Assembly (NCBI RefSeq): GCF_001792815.1
Contig: NZ_CP017674.1
Coordinates: 868,001-932,000 of the forward strand
DNA length: 64,000 nucleotides
Reading direction: 5' to 3'
Source: Microbacterium sp. BH-3-3-3
Lineage (GTDB): Bacteria; Actinomycetota; Actinomycetes; Actinomycetales; Microbacteriaceae
Positions within the stretch are counted from its first letter, which is position 1; every line of letters starts with the position of its first letter. Of the stretch, positions 15,186 through 23,525 are shown in pieces. A model generated the notes under the pieces. The model had not been told where the DNA came from, searched no databases, and saw only the letters and a program-made list of their open reading frames with translations. The translations under genes and the position numbers were made by a program.

Positions 15186-16667
15186 TCAGGGCGCCGAGGT
15201 GAAGACCTGGTCGGCGCGCGGGGCGAGGTCGGGCCGCAGGCGCGTGCCGAACTCGTGCCGCAGGGCGCTGAGGGCCGCCTGCCACCCGGCGAGGCCGTGC
15301 ACCCCCGGCCCCGGACTCGTCGACGAGGAGCACAGGTACACGCCCTTCATCGGGGTGCGCCAGGGTTCGGGGCTGTACACCGGCCGCCCCAGCAGCTGAG
15401 GGAGCGTCGGCGCGCCCGCCGAGATGTCGCCGCCGGGGAAGTTCGGATTCCACGCGGCGATGTCGACGGCCGTGCGCGACGACGAGGCCAGAACCGTGTC
15501 GCGGAAGCCGGGCGCGAAGCGCTCGATCTGACGCACCACCGCCTCCTCGCGGTCGGCGGGGCTCCCCGCCGGCACGTGCGTGTACGCCCAGAGCACGTGC
15601 TTGCCCTCGGGCGCACGGGTGGGGTCGAAGAGCGTCGGCTGCGCGGCGAGCACGTAGGGCGCGTCGGGCAGATCGCCGCGCGCGACGGCGTTCTCGGCCG
15701 CGGCGATCTCGGCTCGCGTCCCGCCGATGTGCACCGTTCCGGCGCCGCCGATGTCGGGGTGGGTCCACGGCACGGGGTCGCTCAGCGCGAAGTCGACCTT
15801 GGCGACACCCCCGCCGTAGCGGAACCGCTGCAGGGCGCGGCGGTACCCCGCCGGCATCCGGTCACCGGCCAGGCGGATCAATGCCCGCGGCGTCGTGTCG
15901 AGCAGCACCGCCCGCGACGGCGGCAACTCCTCGAGGGCGGTGACCTCGACGCCCGCGTGGAACACGCCCCCGTGCGCGCGGATGTCGGCGATCATCGCGT
16001 CGGCGATCGATTGGCTGCCGCCGACGGGGATCGGCCATCCGCGGCCGTGCCCGTAGGTGGCGAGCACGAGACCGGCACCGCCGGCCGCGAGGCTCGGCTG
16101 GTGCAGGATCGTGTGCGCGGAGACACCGGTGGCCAGCGCCGGCGCGACGTCTTCGCGGAACCGCGCGTTCCACCAGGGCCCGCCCTGCTCAAGAGAGCGG
16201 ATGCCGAAGAAGAAGGCCGCGAGGGGATCGCCCGGCACACGCAGGAGGGCGTTGCCGGTGAAGTCGGCGACCCCGCGCAGGTGATCGACGAGGGGACGCA
16301 TGAGGCGTTCATAGGCGGGACCGTCGACGCCCAGGCCCTCGGCCGCGCGGGAGAGATCGCGGTAGGCGAGTCCGGCGCGTCCGCCGTCGAGGGGGTGCGC
16401 GTACGAGATCTCGGGAACGATGAGCGGCACGCGCCGATCGAGACCGAACTCGCGGAAGAACCACGATTCGAGGGCGAGGGGATGAACCGCCGAGCCCACG
16501 TCGTGCCGGAAACCGGGCAGGGTCAGTTCGGCCGTCGAGGCGGCGCCCCCGAAGGTCGTCGAACGCTCGTACACCGCGACCGACAACCCCGCGCGCGCCA
16601 GGGTGACCGCCGCGGCCAAGCCGTTGGGTCCGGATCCGACGATGATCGCGTCGTAGGTCTCGCTCAT
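15186..16667 (-). CDS. FAD-dependent oxidoreductase (phytoene desaturase/CrtI-like)
   Basis: The 493-residue-class protein opens with the Rossmann dinucleotide-binding motif ([20 protein letters not shown], then [14 protein letters not shown]). The C-terminal FAD motif is [17 protein letters not shown]. It matches the NAD(P)/FAD 'phytoene dehydrogenase-related' family (COG1233), whose substrates are often not carotenoids. The ATG at 16667 overlaps the SRPBCC stop (ATGA). No crtB or crtE genes are nearby, so a carotenoid role is not supported here. Confidence 0.88.
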   Translation of the reverse strand: MSETYDAIIVGSGPNGLAAAVTLARAGLSVAVYERSTTFGGAASTAELTLPGFRHDVGSAVHPLALESWFFREFGLDRRVPLIVPEISYAHPLDGGRAGLAYRDLSRAAEGLGVDGPAYERLMRPLVDHLRGVADFTGNALLRVPGDPLAAFFFGIRSLEQGGPWWNARFREDVAPALATGVSAHTILHQPSLAAGGAGLVLATYGHGRGWPIPVGGSQSIADAMIADIRAHGGVFHAGVEVTALEELPPSRAVLLDTTPRALIRLAGDRMPAGYRRALQRFRYGGGVAKVDFALSDPVPWTHPDIGGAGTVHIGGTRAEIAAAENAVARGDLPDAPYVLAAQPTLFDPTRAPEGKHVLWAYTHVPAGSPADREEAVVRQIERFAPGFRDTVLASSSRTAVDIAAWNPNFPGGDISAGAPTLPQLLGRPVYSPEPWRTPMKGVYLCSSSTSPGPGVHGLAGWQAALSALRHEFGTRLRPDLAPRADQVFTSAP

Positions 16668-17167
16668 CGGTCGATCGGCTCCCTCTGAGCGGTGGATTCG
16701 TGCCCGAGGGCCGACGCTCCGCCCTGTGTTCCGGGGGCGCCCCCCTCCGCCAGGTAGGCGAGGCGGTGCAGGGTCTCGGCGTTGCGCCAGCGCGTGATCG
16801 CGTCGAAGACCGTGTCGGGAAGCAGGGTCGTCGGCCCGGTGACCGGCTCTTCCTGAATACGGACGACGCACATGTCACCGCGCGCCTTCACGTCGATCGC
16901 CACGCGGGCGACACCGATGGGACCGCCGTGCGGTTCGAGCACCGCGCGATACGGCGGCTCCCACACGCGCATGGTGGTGGTGTCGTTGATCAGGGCGGGC
17001 CACGACCCGAAGGAGTGGTGCAGCGTGGAGCCCTCGGCCGGCCAGGCCTCGGAGACGTCGCGCATCCGCGAGGTCCCCACCACCCACAGGGGGTAGAGCC
17101 ACCCGTTCGCCAGCACGCGGAAGACGTCGTCGGGGGTGCAGCGCATCAGTCGCACATTGCGGGCCAT
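16664..17167 (-). CDS. SRPBCC (START-like) lipid/ligand-binding protein
   Basis: The 167-residue protein has the polyketide-cyclase/SRPBCC layout: an N-terminal strand MARNVRLMRCTPDDVFRVLA, then WVVGTSRMRDVSEAWP, GSTLHHSFGSWP and a C-terminal helix with RWRNAETLHRLAYLAE. Such folds hold hydrophobic ligands. GAGGAGG precedes the ATG. [11 protein letters not shown] is coupled by a 4-bp overlap to the FAD oxidoreductase, so it may present a hydrophobic substrate to that enzyme (inference). Confidence 0.85.
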   Translation of the reverse strand: MARNVRLMRCTPDDVFRVLANGWLYPLWVVGTSRMRDVSEAWPAEGSTLHHSFGSWPALINDTTTMRVWEPPYRAVLEPHGGPIGVARVAIDVKARGDMCVVRIQEEPVTGPTTLLPDTVFDAITRWRNAETLHRLAYLAEGGAPGTQGGASALGHESTAQREPIDR

Positions 17168-17299
17168 GGGACGCTCCTCCTCGGCGGCGGGGGTTCGGGC
17201 GAGACGGATGACGGGGCGCCGCGTCTCGATGGGCCCACGCTACGGCCCGCGCGGCACCGTGTCGCGATGGTTGCGTCCGACGGCTGCGGCCGGTATCGG

Positions 17300-18481
17300 T
17301 CAGGCGGCGTCTTGCAGAGGGAGCACGAACCAGGCCCGGGTACCTCCGGCGGGCGAGGCATCGAGTCCGATCGATCCCCGATGTGCGTCGACGATGCGCC
17401 GGCACGTCGCCAGACCGATGCCGATGCCCGGAACCTCGCCACCGTGGCCGCGTTGCATGGGCTCGAACACGCGTTCGCGCAGCTCGGGCTCGACCGCCTC
17501 GCCGTTGTCGTCGACGCTGATGCGCCAGCCGTCGGGCAGGACCTCGACGCTCACGCGGATGGTCGGCGTCTTCTCGGCGGCCACCGTGAACTTCACCGCG
17601 TTGGCGATGAGGTTCTGCAGCAGCACGCGGAGCAGAGTGTCGTCGGCGATCACCCGGGCCGAGGCGTCGACGGTCACCTCGGCGCCGGTGCGCACGAGAG
17701 CGCCGTCGAGGTCTTCGAGCACCGCATCGACGGTGTCGGCGACGTCGACCTCGACGAGGTGGGGGCGCGTGCCCCCCATGCGCGCGAAGTCGAGCAGGTC
17801 GGTGACCATCGACGTCATGCGTCCGGCGGCGGCCTCTGCGCGGACGAGCGACTGCGCCGCGCGCGGCGCGGCCGCCATCTCGGGGCTGTCCGAGGCGAGC
17901 TCGATGAAGCCCGTCAGCGCCGTCAGCGGGTTGCGCAGGTCGTGGCTGACCTGCACGGCGAAGTGCTCGAGCGACGCGTTCGATTCGATCAGGTCGCGCT
18001 GCACGCGACGCAGCTCGAGCACATCGATCACCTGGTGGGCGAGCAGATCGAGGGCGCGGCTGCTGGCATCCGAGAGTTCTCCGACCACGTCGTCGAAGAC
18101 GCACAGCGTTCCGATCGCGACACCGGCCGGGGTGATCAGGGGGCTCGACGCGTAGAAACGCACGTGGGCGATCTCGCCCGTGACGAAACCACTCCGCGCG
18201 AACCGTTCGTCGAGACGCGCGTCGGGCACGACGACGCGTCCGGGCGTGCTGATGACCGCGGCGCACATGGAGTCCTCGCGGGCGCACGACGCCGCCTGAA
18301 TGCCGACCGCCGCGATCTGGTGCTGCATGCGATCGTCGATGATGTTGATCACCGCGGTGGGAACCCCGCAGATGGTCGCCGCGAGCTCGACGAGCCCCTG
18401 AAGATCGGGCTCGGATGGTTCGCCGACAAGTCGGTACTGCGCGATCGCCTCGCGTCGCGTCACATCGTGCGCCGTGGACAC
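17300..18481 (-). CDS. GAF-domain sensor histidine kinase
   Basis: The 393-residue protein has an N-terminal GAF domain (about 20-155: LVELAATICGVPTAVINIID, then FYASSPLITPAGVAIGTLCVFD). A HisKA domain has the phospho-acceptor His in VSHDLRNPLTAL (about 179). The HATPase domain has the N box NLIANAVKFT and the GIGIGLATCRRIV glycine box. There are no membrane helices, so it senses cytoplasmic signals. I start at GTG 18481, which follows GAAGGGAAAG. No response regulator is adjacent, so it is an orphan kinase. Confidence 0.92.
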   Translation of the reverse strand: MSTAHDVTRREAIAQYRLVGEPSEPDLQGLVELAATICGVPTAVINIIDDRMQHQIAAVGIQAASCAREDSMCAAVISTPGRVVVPDARLDERFARSGFVTGEIAHVRFYASSPLITPAGVAIGTLCVFDDVVGELSDASSRALDLLAHQVIDVLELRRVQRDLIESNASLEHFAVQVSHDLRNPLTALTGFIELASDSPEMAAAPRAAQSLVRAEAAAGRMTSMVTDLLDFARMGGTRPHLVEVDVADTVDAVLEDLDGALVRTGAEVTVDASARVIADDTLLRVLLQNLIANAVKFTVAAEKTPTIRVSVEVLPDGWRISVDDNGEAVEPELRERVFEPMQRGHGGEVPGIGIGLATCRRIVDAHRGSIGLDASPAGGTRAWFVLPLQDAA

Positions 18482-18591
18482 GTCTTTCCCTTCACGTCGT
18501 TCCCCCGTCGTCGAGCCTAGCGCCGGTACACCCCGCGGGGTCCGGCGGAAAGGGGGTCGCCCGATCGGCACGCGGCACCCAGAGTGGGGGC

Positions 18592-18881
18592 ATGAGCACC
18601 CCGACCCCCTCCCCCAGGCTCCCTCCGACCCGGGAACCCCGTCGATTCCCGACGAACCGCTCGCTCCGACCCCGTCGGAACCGACGGTCCCGACCCCCGC
18701 CGAACCCACGGTGCCGCTCGCTCCCGAGACCGCGCCCGCACCGGCCGGTCACGACGACGACTCCGCGGGAGCCTTCGCCGACGACGAGAGCGGCGCGGTC
18801 GGCACGGCCGAGATGGATGCCGACAACGCCGTCGAGCAGGACATGATCGACGCCATCGATCCGGCCGGCCGACCCGACTGA
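18592..18881 (+). CDS. Acidic Pro/Glu/Asp-rich protein, apparent -1 frameshift
   Basis: The frame ending at 18881 is clearly coding (PSDPGTPSIPDEPLAP to MIDAIDPAGRPD), with repeated EPTVP units and an acidic tail. It has no good start codon in frame. The likely ATG at 18592 (MSTPTPSP) lies in another frame and reaches the coding frame only if one C is added in the runs at 18605-18609 or 18611-18615. This is either a real frameshift or a homopolymer sequencing error. An in-frame GTG at 18474 would overlap the kinase start. Function is unknown. Confidence 0.55.
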
Positions 18882-18891
18882 CGCCCGTGAG

Positions 18892-18936
18892 AACGACGAA
18901 GGGGCGACGCCGTCACGGCGTCGCCCCTTCGTCGTT
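18892..18936. terminator. Strong bidirectional terminator
   Basis: A perfect 21-bp stem (18892-18912 with 18916-18936) closes a 3-base loop between the convergent acidic-protein and mannosyltransferase genes. Confidence 0.92.
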
Positions 18937-18950
18937 CGGAGGTCAGCGGA

Positions 18951-20264
18951 TCACGGGTTGCCGCGGGTCCACAGCAGCAGGATCGCCACGACCTGCAACA
19001 CGAGGCATCCGACGAGGATCGCCGTGCGACGCCGGGGCGTCGACGACCACCGTTCGTCGCCCATCAGGGGCGCCATCGGCATGAGCAGTCGGAACGTGCT
19101 CTGCTGCGGGAGGAACACGGCCAGGATGTAGATGCCGTAGCTGAAGCCGTAGGTGACGACCATGAGGCCCATGCGGCGAACGGGACGCGACCACATCAGG
19201 GCCAGGAAGGCCACGATGAGGGCGACGACCAGGATGATGCCCACGACGCCCAGGTGCGTTCCCGCCTGGCGGAACCACGGCGTGAACGGGGTGAACTCGT
19301 CGTTTCCGACGTAGTCGAGCCACCATCCGAGCTCGGTGCGGATGTAGGCGTTGTGCGTGCCCGTGAAGTGCTGCGCGATGTGGTTCCACGACAGTCCCGC
19401 GGCGGCGATGACGAGCCCGCTCGCCATGAGCGAGGCCCACTCGCGCACGGGGAACGGGTCGACCCGGCGGCGGAAGAACCGCACCAGGAAGACCATGCCG
19501 AGCGCCAACCCCAGGGCAAGGACCCCGGGACGCGTGTACGCCGTCATCAGACCGATCGGCAGGATCCAGAGATACCGCCGTTTGATCGCCAGCAGCATGC
19601 CGGCGAACATCAGCAGCATGAACAGGCCCTCGCTGTAGCCGATCACGAAGAGGAACGACATCGGGGCGAAGGAGAAGAACACCACGGCCCACCACGCCGG
19701 CTGCGGCTTGGTGACCGTGCGCAGCAGCAGGAAGAGCAGCCACGTCGCACCCAGGCTCGCGCCCATGCTCAGCAGGATCGCGACCGGCTGCCACCCGAGG
19801 CCCGTCGCGCCCGACAGCACGCGCACCATCGTGGGGAACACCGGCAGGAACGCCCAGTTGTTCGGAAGGATGTCGCCCGAGACGTTCATCGGCAGCGAGG
19901 TGGGGTAGCCCTGCGCGGCGATCTGGCCGTAGCGGTCGGCGTCCCACCCGGTCAGGTAGTCGAAGAACGTGCCGAGGCGCTCGCTGTCGGGACCGAAGCC
20001 CCACCGCGCCGCCTTGGCGATCGAGTAGAAGCCCCACAGGAAACCGAAGTTGACCGCGCGGGCGATGGCCCACAGCAGCAGCACGCGCGTGAACGCGCCG
20101 CGCTCGACCGGGACGATGCCCTCGGGCGTACGCAGCACGTCGTGCCCGTACTGACGCAGTGCCCGACCCACTCGGGAGTCGCGCAGGCGGTCGAGTCGAC
20201 TCGGTCGCTCGATGACGCGCGACGGACGCGTCGGGGAGGCAAGCTCGCTCGGCGGTGCGCTCAC
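18951..20264 (-). CDS. PIG-V-like membrane mannosyltransferase
   Basis: The 437-residue protein has about nine to ten membrane helices. The first external loop contains LTGWDADRYGQIAAQGYP, where the W-D pair is the conserved catalytic region of GT-C mannosyltransferases related to PIG-V. These enzymes use polyprenyl-phosphate mannose to decorate lipids or proteins outside the membrane. A Pro/Arg-rich cytoplasmic N-terminus precedes the first helix. It is convergent with the acidic protein and lies 129 bp downstream of sugE on the same strand, so it could be in that unit. The sugar donor is inferred. Confidence 0.85.
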   Translation of the reverse strand: MSAPPSELASPTRPSRVIERPSRLDRLRDSRVGRALRQYGHDVLRTPEGIVPVERGAFTRVLLLWAIARAVNFGFLWGFYSIAKAARWGFGPDSERLGTFFDYLTGWDADRYGQIAAQGYPTSLPMNVSGDILPNNWAFLPVFPTMVRVLSGATGLGWQPVAILLSMGASLGATWLLFLLLRTVTKPQPAWWAVVFFSFAPMSFLFVIGYSEGLFMLLMFAGMLLAIKRRYLWILPIGLMTAYTRPGVLALGLALGMVFLVRFFRRRVDPFPVREWASLMASGLVIAAAGLSWNHIAQHFTGTHNAYIRTELGWWLDYVGNDEFTPFTPWFRQAGTHLGVVGIILVVALIVAFLALMWSRPVRRMGLMVVTYGFSYGIYILAVFLPQQSTFRLLMPMAPLMGDERWSSTPRRRTAILVGCLVLQVVAILLLWTRGNP

Positions 20265-20393
20265 TCGGAACCTTTCACAGGGGAAGATGTGGGCGAGTGA
20301 CGACGGTGTCGGGCCCGGACAAGTGCAGTGAAGCCAGATAGTAGCGGATCAACCCGAACGTTCCCTGCGGTTGACTTTCAGGAAATCCCCTGG

Positions 20394-20717
20394 TCAGTGG
20401 GCGTCGCCCACCAGTTTCAGGCCGATCACGCACCCGACGAGGCCCAGCACGAGCAGCACCTTCACGACCGAGATCGCCTCGGCGCCGCTGATCATGGCGA
20501 CCACCACCGTCAGTGCGGCGCCGATGCCGACCCACACCGCGTACGCCGTGCCGGTGGGGATGTCCCGCATCGCATAGGCGAGCCCGCCCATGGATGCCAC
20601 CAGCGCGACGCCGAAGACGACGCTCGGCCAGAGCTTGGTGAAGCCCTCGGAACGCCCGAGGGCGGTGGCCCAGACGGCCTCGAGGACACCAGACACGATG
20701 AGGACGATCCACGACAT
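20394..20717 (-). CDS. sugE: SMR-family guanidinium exporter (Gdx/SugE)
   Basis: The 107-residue protein has four membrane helices and the SugE/Gdx signature: MSWIVLIVSGVLEAVWATALG, with the essential Glu at 13, then PTGTAYAVWVGIGA. Gdx proteins exchange guanidinium for protons as dual-topology dimers. The guanidine-III riboswitch just upstream fixes the substrate far better than the protein sequence alone. AAGGAG lies 6 bases before the ATG. Confidence 0.95.
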   Translation of the reverse strand: MSWIVLIVSGVLEAVWATALGRSEGFTKLWPSVVFGVALVASMGGLAYAMRDIPTGTAYAVWVGIGAALTVVVAMISGAEAISVVKVLLVLGLVGCVIGLKLVGDAH

Positions 20718-20730
20718 GGCTGTGCTCCTT

Positions 20731-20771
20731 GGCCAGTCTTGTCGCAGTCCGGGTACTGATCCGTCGTCCGG
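20731..20771 (-). promoter_or_regulatory. Guanidine-III riboswitch (ykkC-III)
   Basis: On the minus strand the 41 bases contain the conserved blocks of the class III guanidine riboswitch in order: CCGGACGA, GTACCCGG-C and GACAAGAC. The P2 helix can form between GGATCAG and CTGGCC with a bulged A; its pairing partners differ from the known Thermobifida example as I recall it, yet still pair. The 3' strand abuts the AAGGAG Shine-Dalgarno site, so ligand binding can free or mask [11 protein letters not shown] of sugE. The family normally turns the gene on when guanidine is bound. Confidence 0.92.
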
Positions 20772-20878
20772 GGACGCGGGAGGCGTCCGACCCTCAGGTT
20801 AGCGAGCGCGCCTGGGCAGCACCCGTGCACGGGTCGGACGACGCGAACGACGCCGGGGCCCGGCATCCGGGATCGACC

Positions 20879-21745
20879 TCAGATGAGGAAGATCGATGCC
20901 GCGCCGGGGTTGTGGGCGTGCACCAACACCCCGAAGACGACGGCGTCGAACAGCAGGTGCACCGTCACGACGTACCAGAGCGACCGGGTCTTCAAGAACA
21001 GGAAGCCCTGGATGAGGGCGAACGGGATCGTCAGCGCCGGACCCCAGGCCTGGTAGCCGAGCTCCCACAGGAACGACACGAACACGATCGTCTGCAGCAG
21101 ATTGGCCGTGAGGTCGGGGAAATGCCGACGCAGGAGCACGAACACCGTGCAGATGAAGAACAGCTCGTCCCAGATGCCCACCGCGCCCACGCCGACGAAC
21201 AGGCGCGCGATCATCTCGGGGGTGTCGACGACCGGCCAGTTCATGTAGACGCCGGAGGTGATGAAGTAGAACGGCAGGATCAGGTAGCCGAGCACGATCA
21301 CGCCGCCCAGCCACGCCCACTGCCACCACGTCCACCGCCCGCCGCCGCGCCACGGGAAACGGATCGCGTGGTCGCGGTAGACGAACCTCGAGATCACGTA
21401 CGGCACGAGCACGGCCCCGCCCAGCGCGAGCGTGAAACGCAGGAAGGCGGCGTTGTCGAGCTCGGCCTGCAGCGGGATGAGGCTGACGATGAACTGACCG
21501 AGGGCGACGAGCGAGACGTCGCGGGCGATGCTCGGCTCGGGGTCGCGACCGGGGACGACGGCGACGCCGGCGCGCCGGTCGACGAGGATTCCGGATGCCA
21601 CGGCCAGAGCCAGCAGCAGCCAGCCGAGCCAGATGACCTGTACGACGAACAGCGCCGGGGCGGCGAGGCAGACCAGCAGCGCCGGCACGAGTTTCAGCGA
21701 GAGCGTGGAGCGCTCGCGCTCGGCGACCGCGGCGTGCGCGGTCAC
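20879..21745 (-). CDS. CPBP/Abi-type membrane protein with altered protease motifs
   Basis: The 288-residue protein has about eight membrane helices and CPBP (Rce1/Abi) topology. Motif 1, normally EExxxR, reads DELFFI. Motif 2 appears as FLWELGYQ, without the usual His. Motif 3 keeps a His in VTVHLLFDAVVF. The metal site is therefore unlikely to be normal, and the protein may be inactive as a protease. The GTG start overlaps the trmB stop (GTGA), so the two are [15 protein letters not shown] coupled. Confidence 0.75.
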   Translation of the reverse strand: MTAHAAVAERERSTLSLKLVPALLVCLAAPALFVVQVIWLGWLLLALAVASGILVDRRAGVAVVPGRDPEPSIARDVSLVALGQFIVSLIPLQAELDNAAFLRFTLALGGAVLVPYVISRFVYRDHAIRFPWRGGGRWTWWQWAWLGGVIVLGYLILPFYFITSGVYMNWPVVDTPEMIARLFVGVGAVGIWDELFFICTVFVLLRRHFPDLTANLLQTIVFVSFLWELGYQAWGPALTIPFALIQGFLFLKTRSLWYVVTVHLLFDAVVFGVLVHAHNPGAASIFLI

Positions 21746-22464
21746 GGCGCCACCCGCGTGTACGTCAGGTCGCGGATGTCGCGACCCACCCGCAGCCCCT
21801 TCTGCTCGAACGCGGTGAGCACGCGGCCCTCGAAGCGTTCCGCCCAGTCGCCCGAGAAGGCCCGCGAGAACTCGGGCGCCTCGTCGAGCACCTCGCGCAT
21901 CTGGTCGGCGTAGTCCTGCCAGTCGGTCGCGAGGCGCAGCGTCGCCCCGGGCCGCAGCGCCAGGGCGGCGACGCGGACGAAATCGGGGGCGATCAGTCGC
22001 CGCTTGGTGTGCTTGTTCTTGTGCCAGGGATCGGGGAAGAACACCCACAGCTCGTCGACGGAGCCGGTCGGCAGCAGGTGCTCCAGCGCCTCGGGGGCGT
22101 TGGCCTCGGCGAGTCGGAGGTTCTTCACCCCCGCGCGGTCGGCGTCGAGCATGGTGCGGGCGAGGCCGGCGGTGAACACCTCGACCGCGAGGAAGTCGTT
22201 GTCGGGATCGGCGGCGGCGGCCGACACGATCTGGTGCCCCTGGCCCGAACCGATCTCGACGGTCAGGCGGGCGCGACGGCCGTAGACCTCGACCGGGTCG
22301 ATCGCCGATCCCTCTTTGACGCTCGTGGTGGCCGCGCCCCGCTCGACGGGGAGCAGGTAGGTCGGCGAGAACTCCGCCCAGGCGCGGTCCTGCGCCTCGG
22401 ACATGCGTCCGCTGCGCCGGACGAACGACACGGGCTTGTCGCGGAAGACGGGCGCGGCATCCAT
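21742..22464 (-). CDS. trmB: tRNA (guanine-N7)-methyltransferase
   Basis: TrmB puts m7G at position 46 of tRNA. The 240-residue protein has the SAM-binding loop VEIGSGQGHQ, the acidic residue in FLAVEVF, and the family signature DELWVFFPDPWHKNKHTKRRL. The C-terminus contains LATDWQDYADQM. The ATG at 22464 is immediately preceded by GGATGCC and a TAGCCT -10 element, so the mRNA is probably leaderless. Its stop overlaps the start of the CPBP gene. Confidence 0.95.
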   Translation of the reverse strand: MDAAPVFRDKPVSFVRRSGRMSEAQDRAWAEFSPTYLLPVERGAATTSVKEGSAIDPVEVYGRRARLTVEIGSGQGHQIVSAAAADPDNDFLAVEVFTAGLARTMLDADRAGVKNLRLAEANAPEALEHLLPTGSVDELWVFFPDPWHKNKHTKRRLIAPDFVRVAALALRPGATLRLATDWQDYADQMREVLDEAPEFSRAFSGDWAERFEGRVLTAFEQKGLRVGRDIRDLTYTRVAP

Positions 22465-22471
22465 GGCATCC

Positions 22472-22477
22472 AGGCTA
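22472..22477 (-). promoter_or_regulatory. Leaderless -10 element (TAGCCT) of trmB
   Basis: TAGCCT is followed by exactly GGATGCC and then the trmB ATG. There is no Shine-Dalgarno site. Confidence 0.6.
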
Positions 22478-22568
22478 TCCGCCGCGCGAGTCGCCCTATT
22501 CTGTCGCGTCTCGTCGGCGGGAGCGACAGATTCCGGCGACTCTCGCGAGGTGGCGCGCTTGCGGCCGC

Positions 22569-23402
22569 TCACGGGACGGTCACGAAGTCGATGAGTTCCT
22601 CGACGCGGCCGAGCAGGGCCGGTTCGAGGTCGCGGAACGTGGTGACGCGCGACAGGATGTGCTGCCACGCGCGGGCCGTGTCGGCCTGCTCCTCGGCGGG
22701 CCAGCCGAGGGCGCGGCAGACGCCGACCTTCCACTCGATGCCGCGGGGCACCTCCGGCCACGCGGCGATGCCGAGGGCGCGGGGCGTGACGCACTGCCAG
22801 ACGTCGACGAAGGGGTGGCCGACGATCCGCACGTGCGCGCCGTGGCGGCCTCGGGCGATCTTGTCGGCGATCCGCGACTCCTTGGAGTTCGGCACGAGGT
22901 GGTCGACGAGCACGCCGTAGCGACGCTCGGCGGTGGGGGGCTCGGCATCCAGGGCCTGTTCGAGCAGGTCGACGCCCTCGAGGAACTCCACGACCACGCC
23001 CTCGGCGCGCAGGTCGGCGCCCCAGACCTTCTCGACGAGCTCGGCGTCGTGCTTGCCCTCGACGAAGATGCGGCTCGCGCGGGCGGTGCGGGCGCGCTGA
23101 TCGGCGACGGCGAACGAGCCCGAGGCCGTGCGCGTGCGTCCCTTCGGGGCCGCCGACGGCGCGTCGAGCACCACCGGGGCGCCGTCGACGAGGAAGCCGC
23201 CGCCGAGGGGGAACAGGCGTCGCTTGCCGAAGCGGTCCTCGAGCTCGACGTTCATGCCGTCGACGCGGGTCACCGCTCCGCAGAATCCGTCGCCGACCAC
23301 TTCGACGACCAGGTCTGCGGATGCCGCGACGCGGGCGGGCGGGGTGCGTCCGGCGTCGCGCCAGCCGCGGGCGAGCACATCGGTGCCGTAACGGTCGTCC
23401 AT
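22569..23402 (-). CDS. DUF3097 protein
   Basis: The 277-residue protein has the DUF3097 pattern: MDDRYGTDVLARGWRD, an N-terminal beta-rich domain (VTRVDGMNVELEDRFGKRRLFPL), then IFVEGKHDAELVEKVWGADLRAEGVVVEFLEG and VLVDHLVPNSKESRIADKI. The E-G-K-H-D and D-H-L segments resemble the acidic active site of Toprim-like domains, but the activity is unknown. It is conserved in actinobacteria. GGAGGTACCC precedes the ATG. Confidence 0.88.
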   Translation of the reverse strand: MDDRYGTDVLARGWRDAGRTPPARVAASADLVVEVVGDGFCGAVTRVDGMNVELEDRFGKRRLFPLGGGFLVDGAPVVLDAPSAAPKGRTRTASGSFAVADQRARTARASRIFVEGKHDAELVEKVWGADLRAEGVVVEFLEGVDLLEQALDAEPPTAERRYGVLVDHLVPNSKESRIADKIARGRHGAHVRIVGHPFVDVWQCVTPRALGIAAWPEVPRGIEWKVGVCRALGWPAEEQADTARAWQHILSRVTTFRDLEPALLGRVEELIDFVTVP

Positions 23403-23525
23403 GGGTACCTCCGAACGCTCGAGCCTAGGCGGCGCGATTGTGCGCTGACAGCGGACGCGCCGGTCCTTCCCCGGTGTCGGCGGTCGTTTATAGGCTGGGG
23501 ACTTCGGGTCGTCGAAAGGGGAGGC

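Noticed and set aside
15186-16667. Carotenoid biosynthesis cluster
   Set aside because: The CrtI-like enzyme stands with SRPBCC and Nei genes; no phytoene synthase or other crt gene is nearby.
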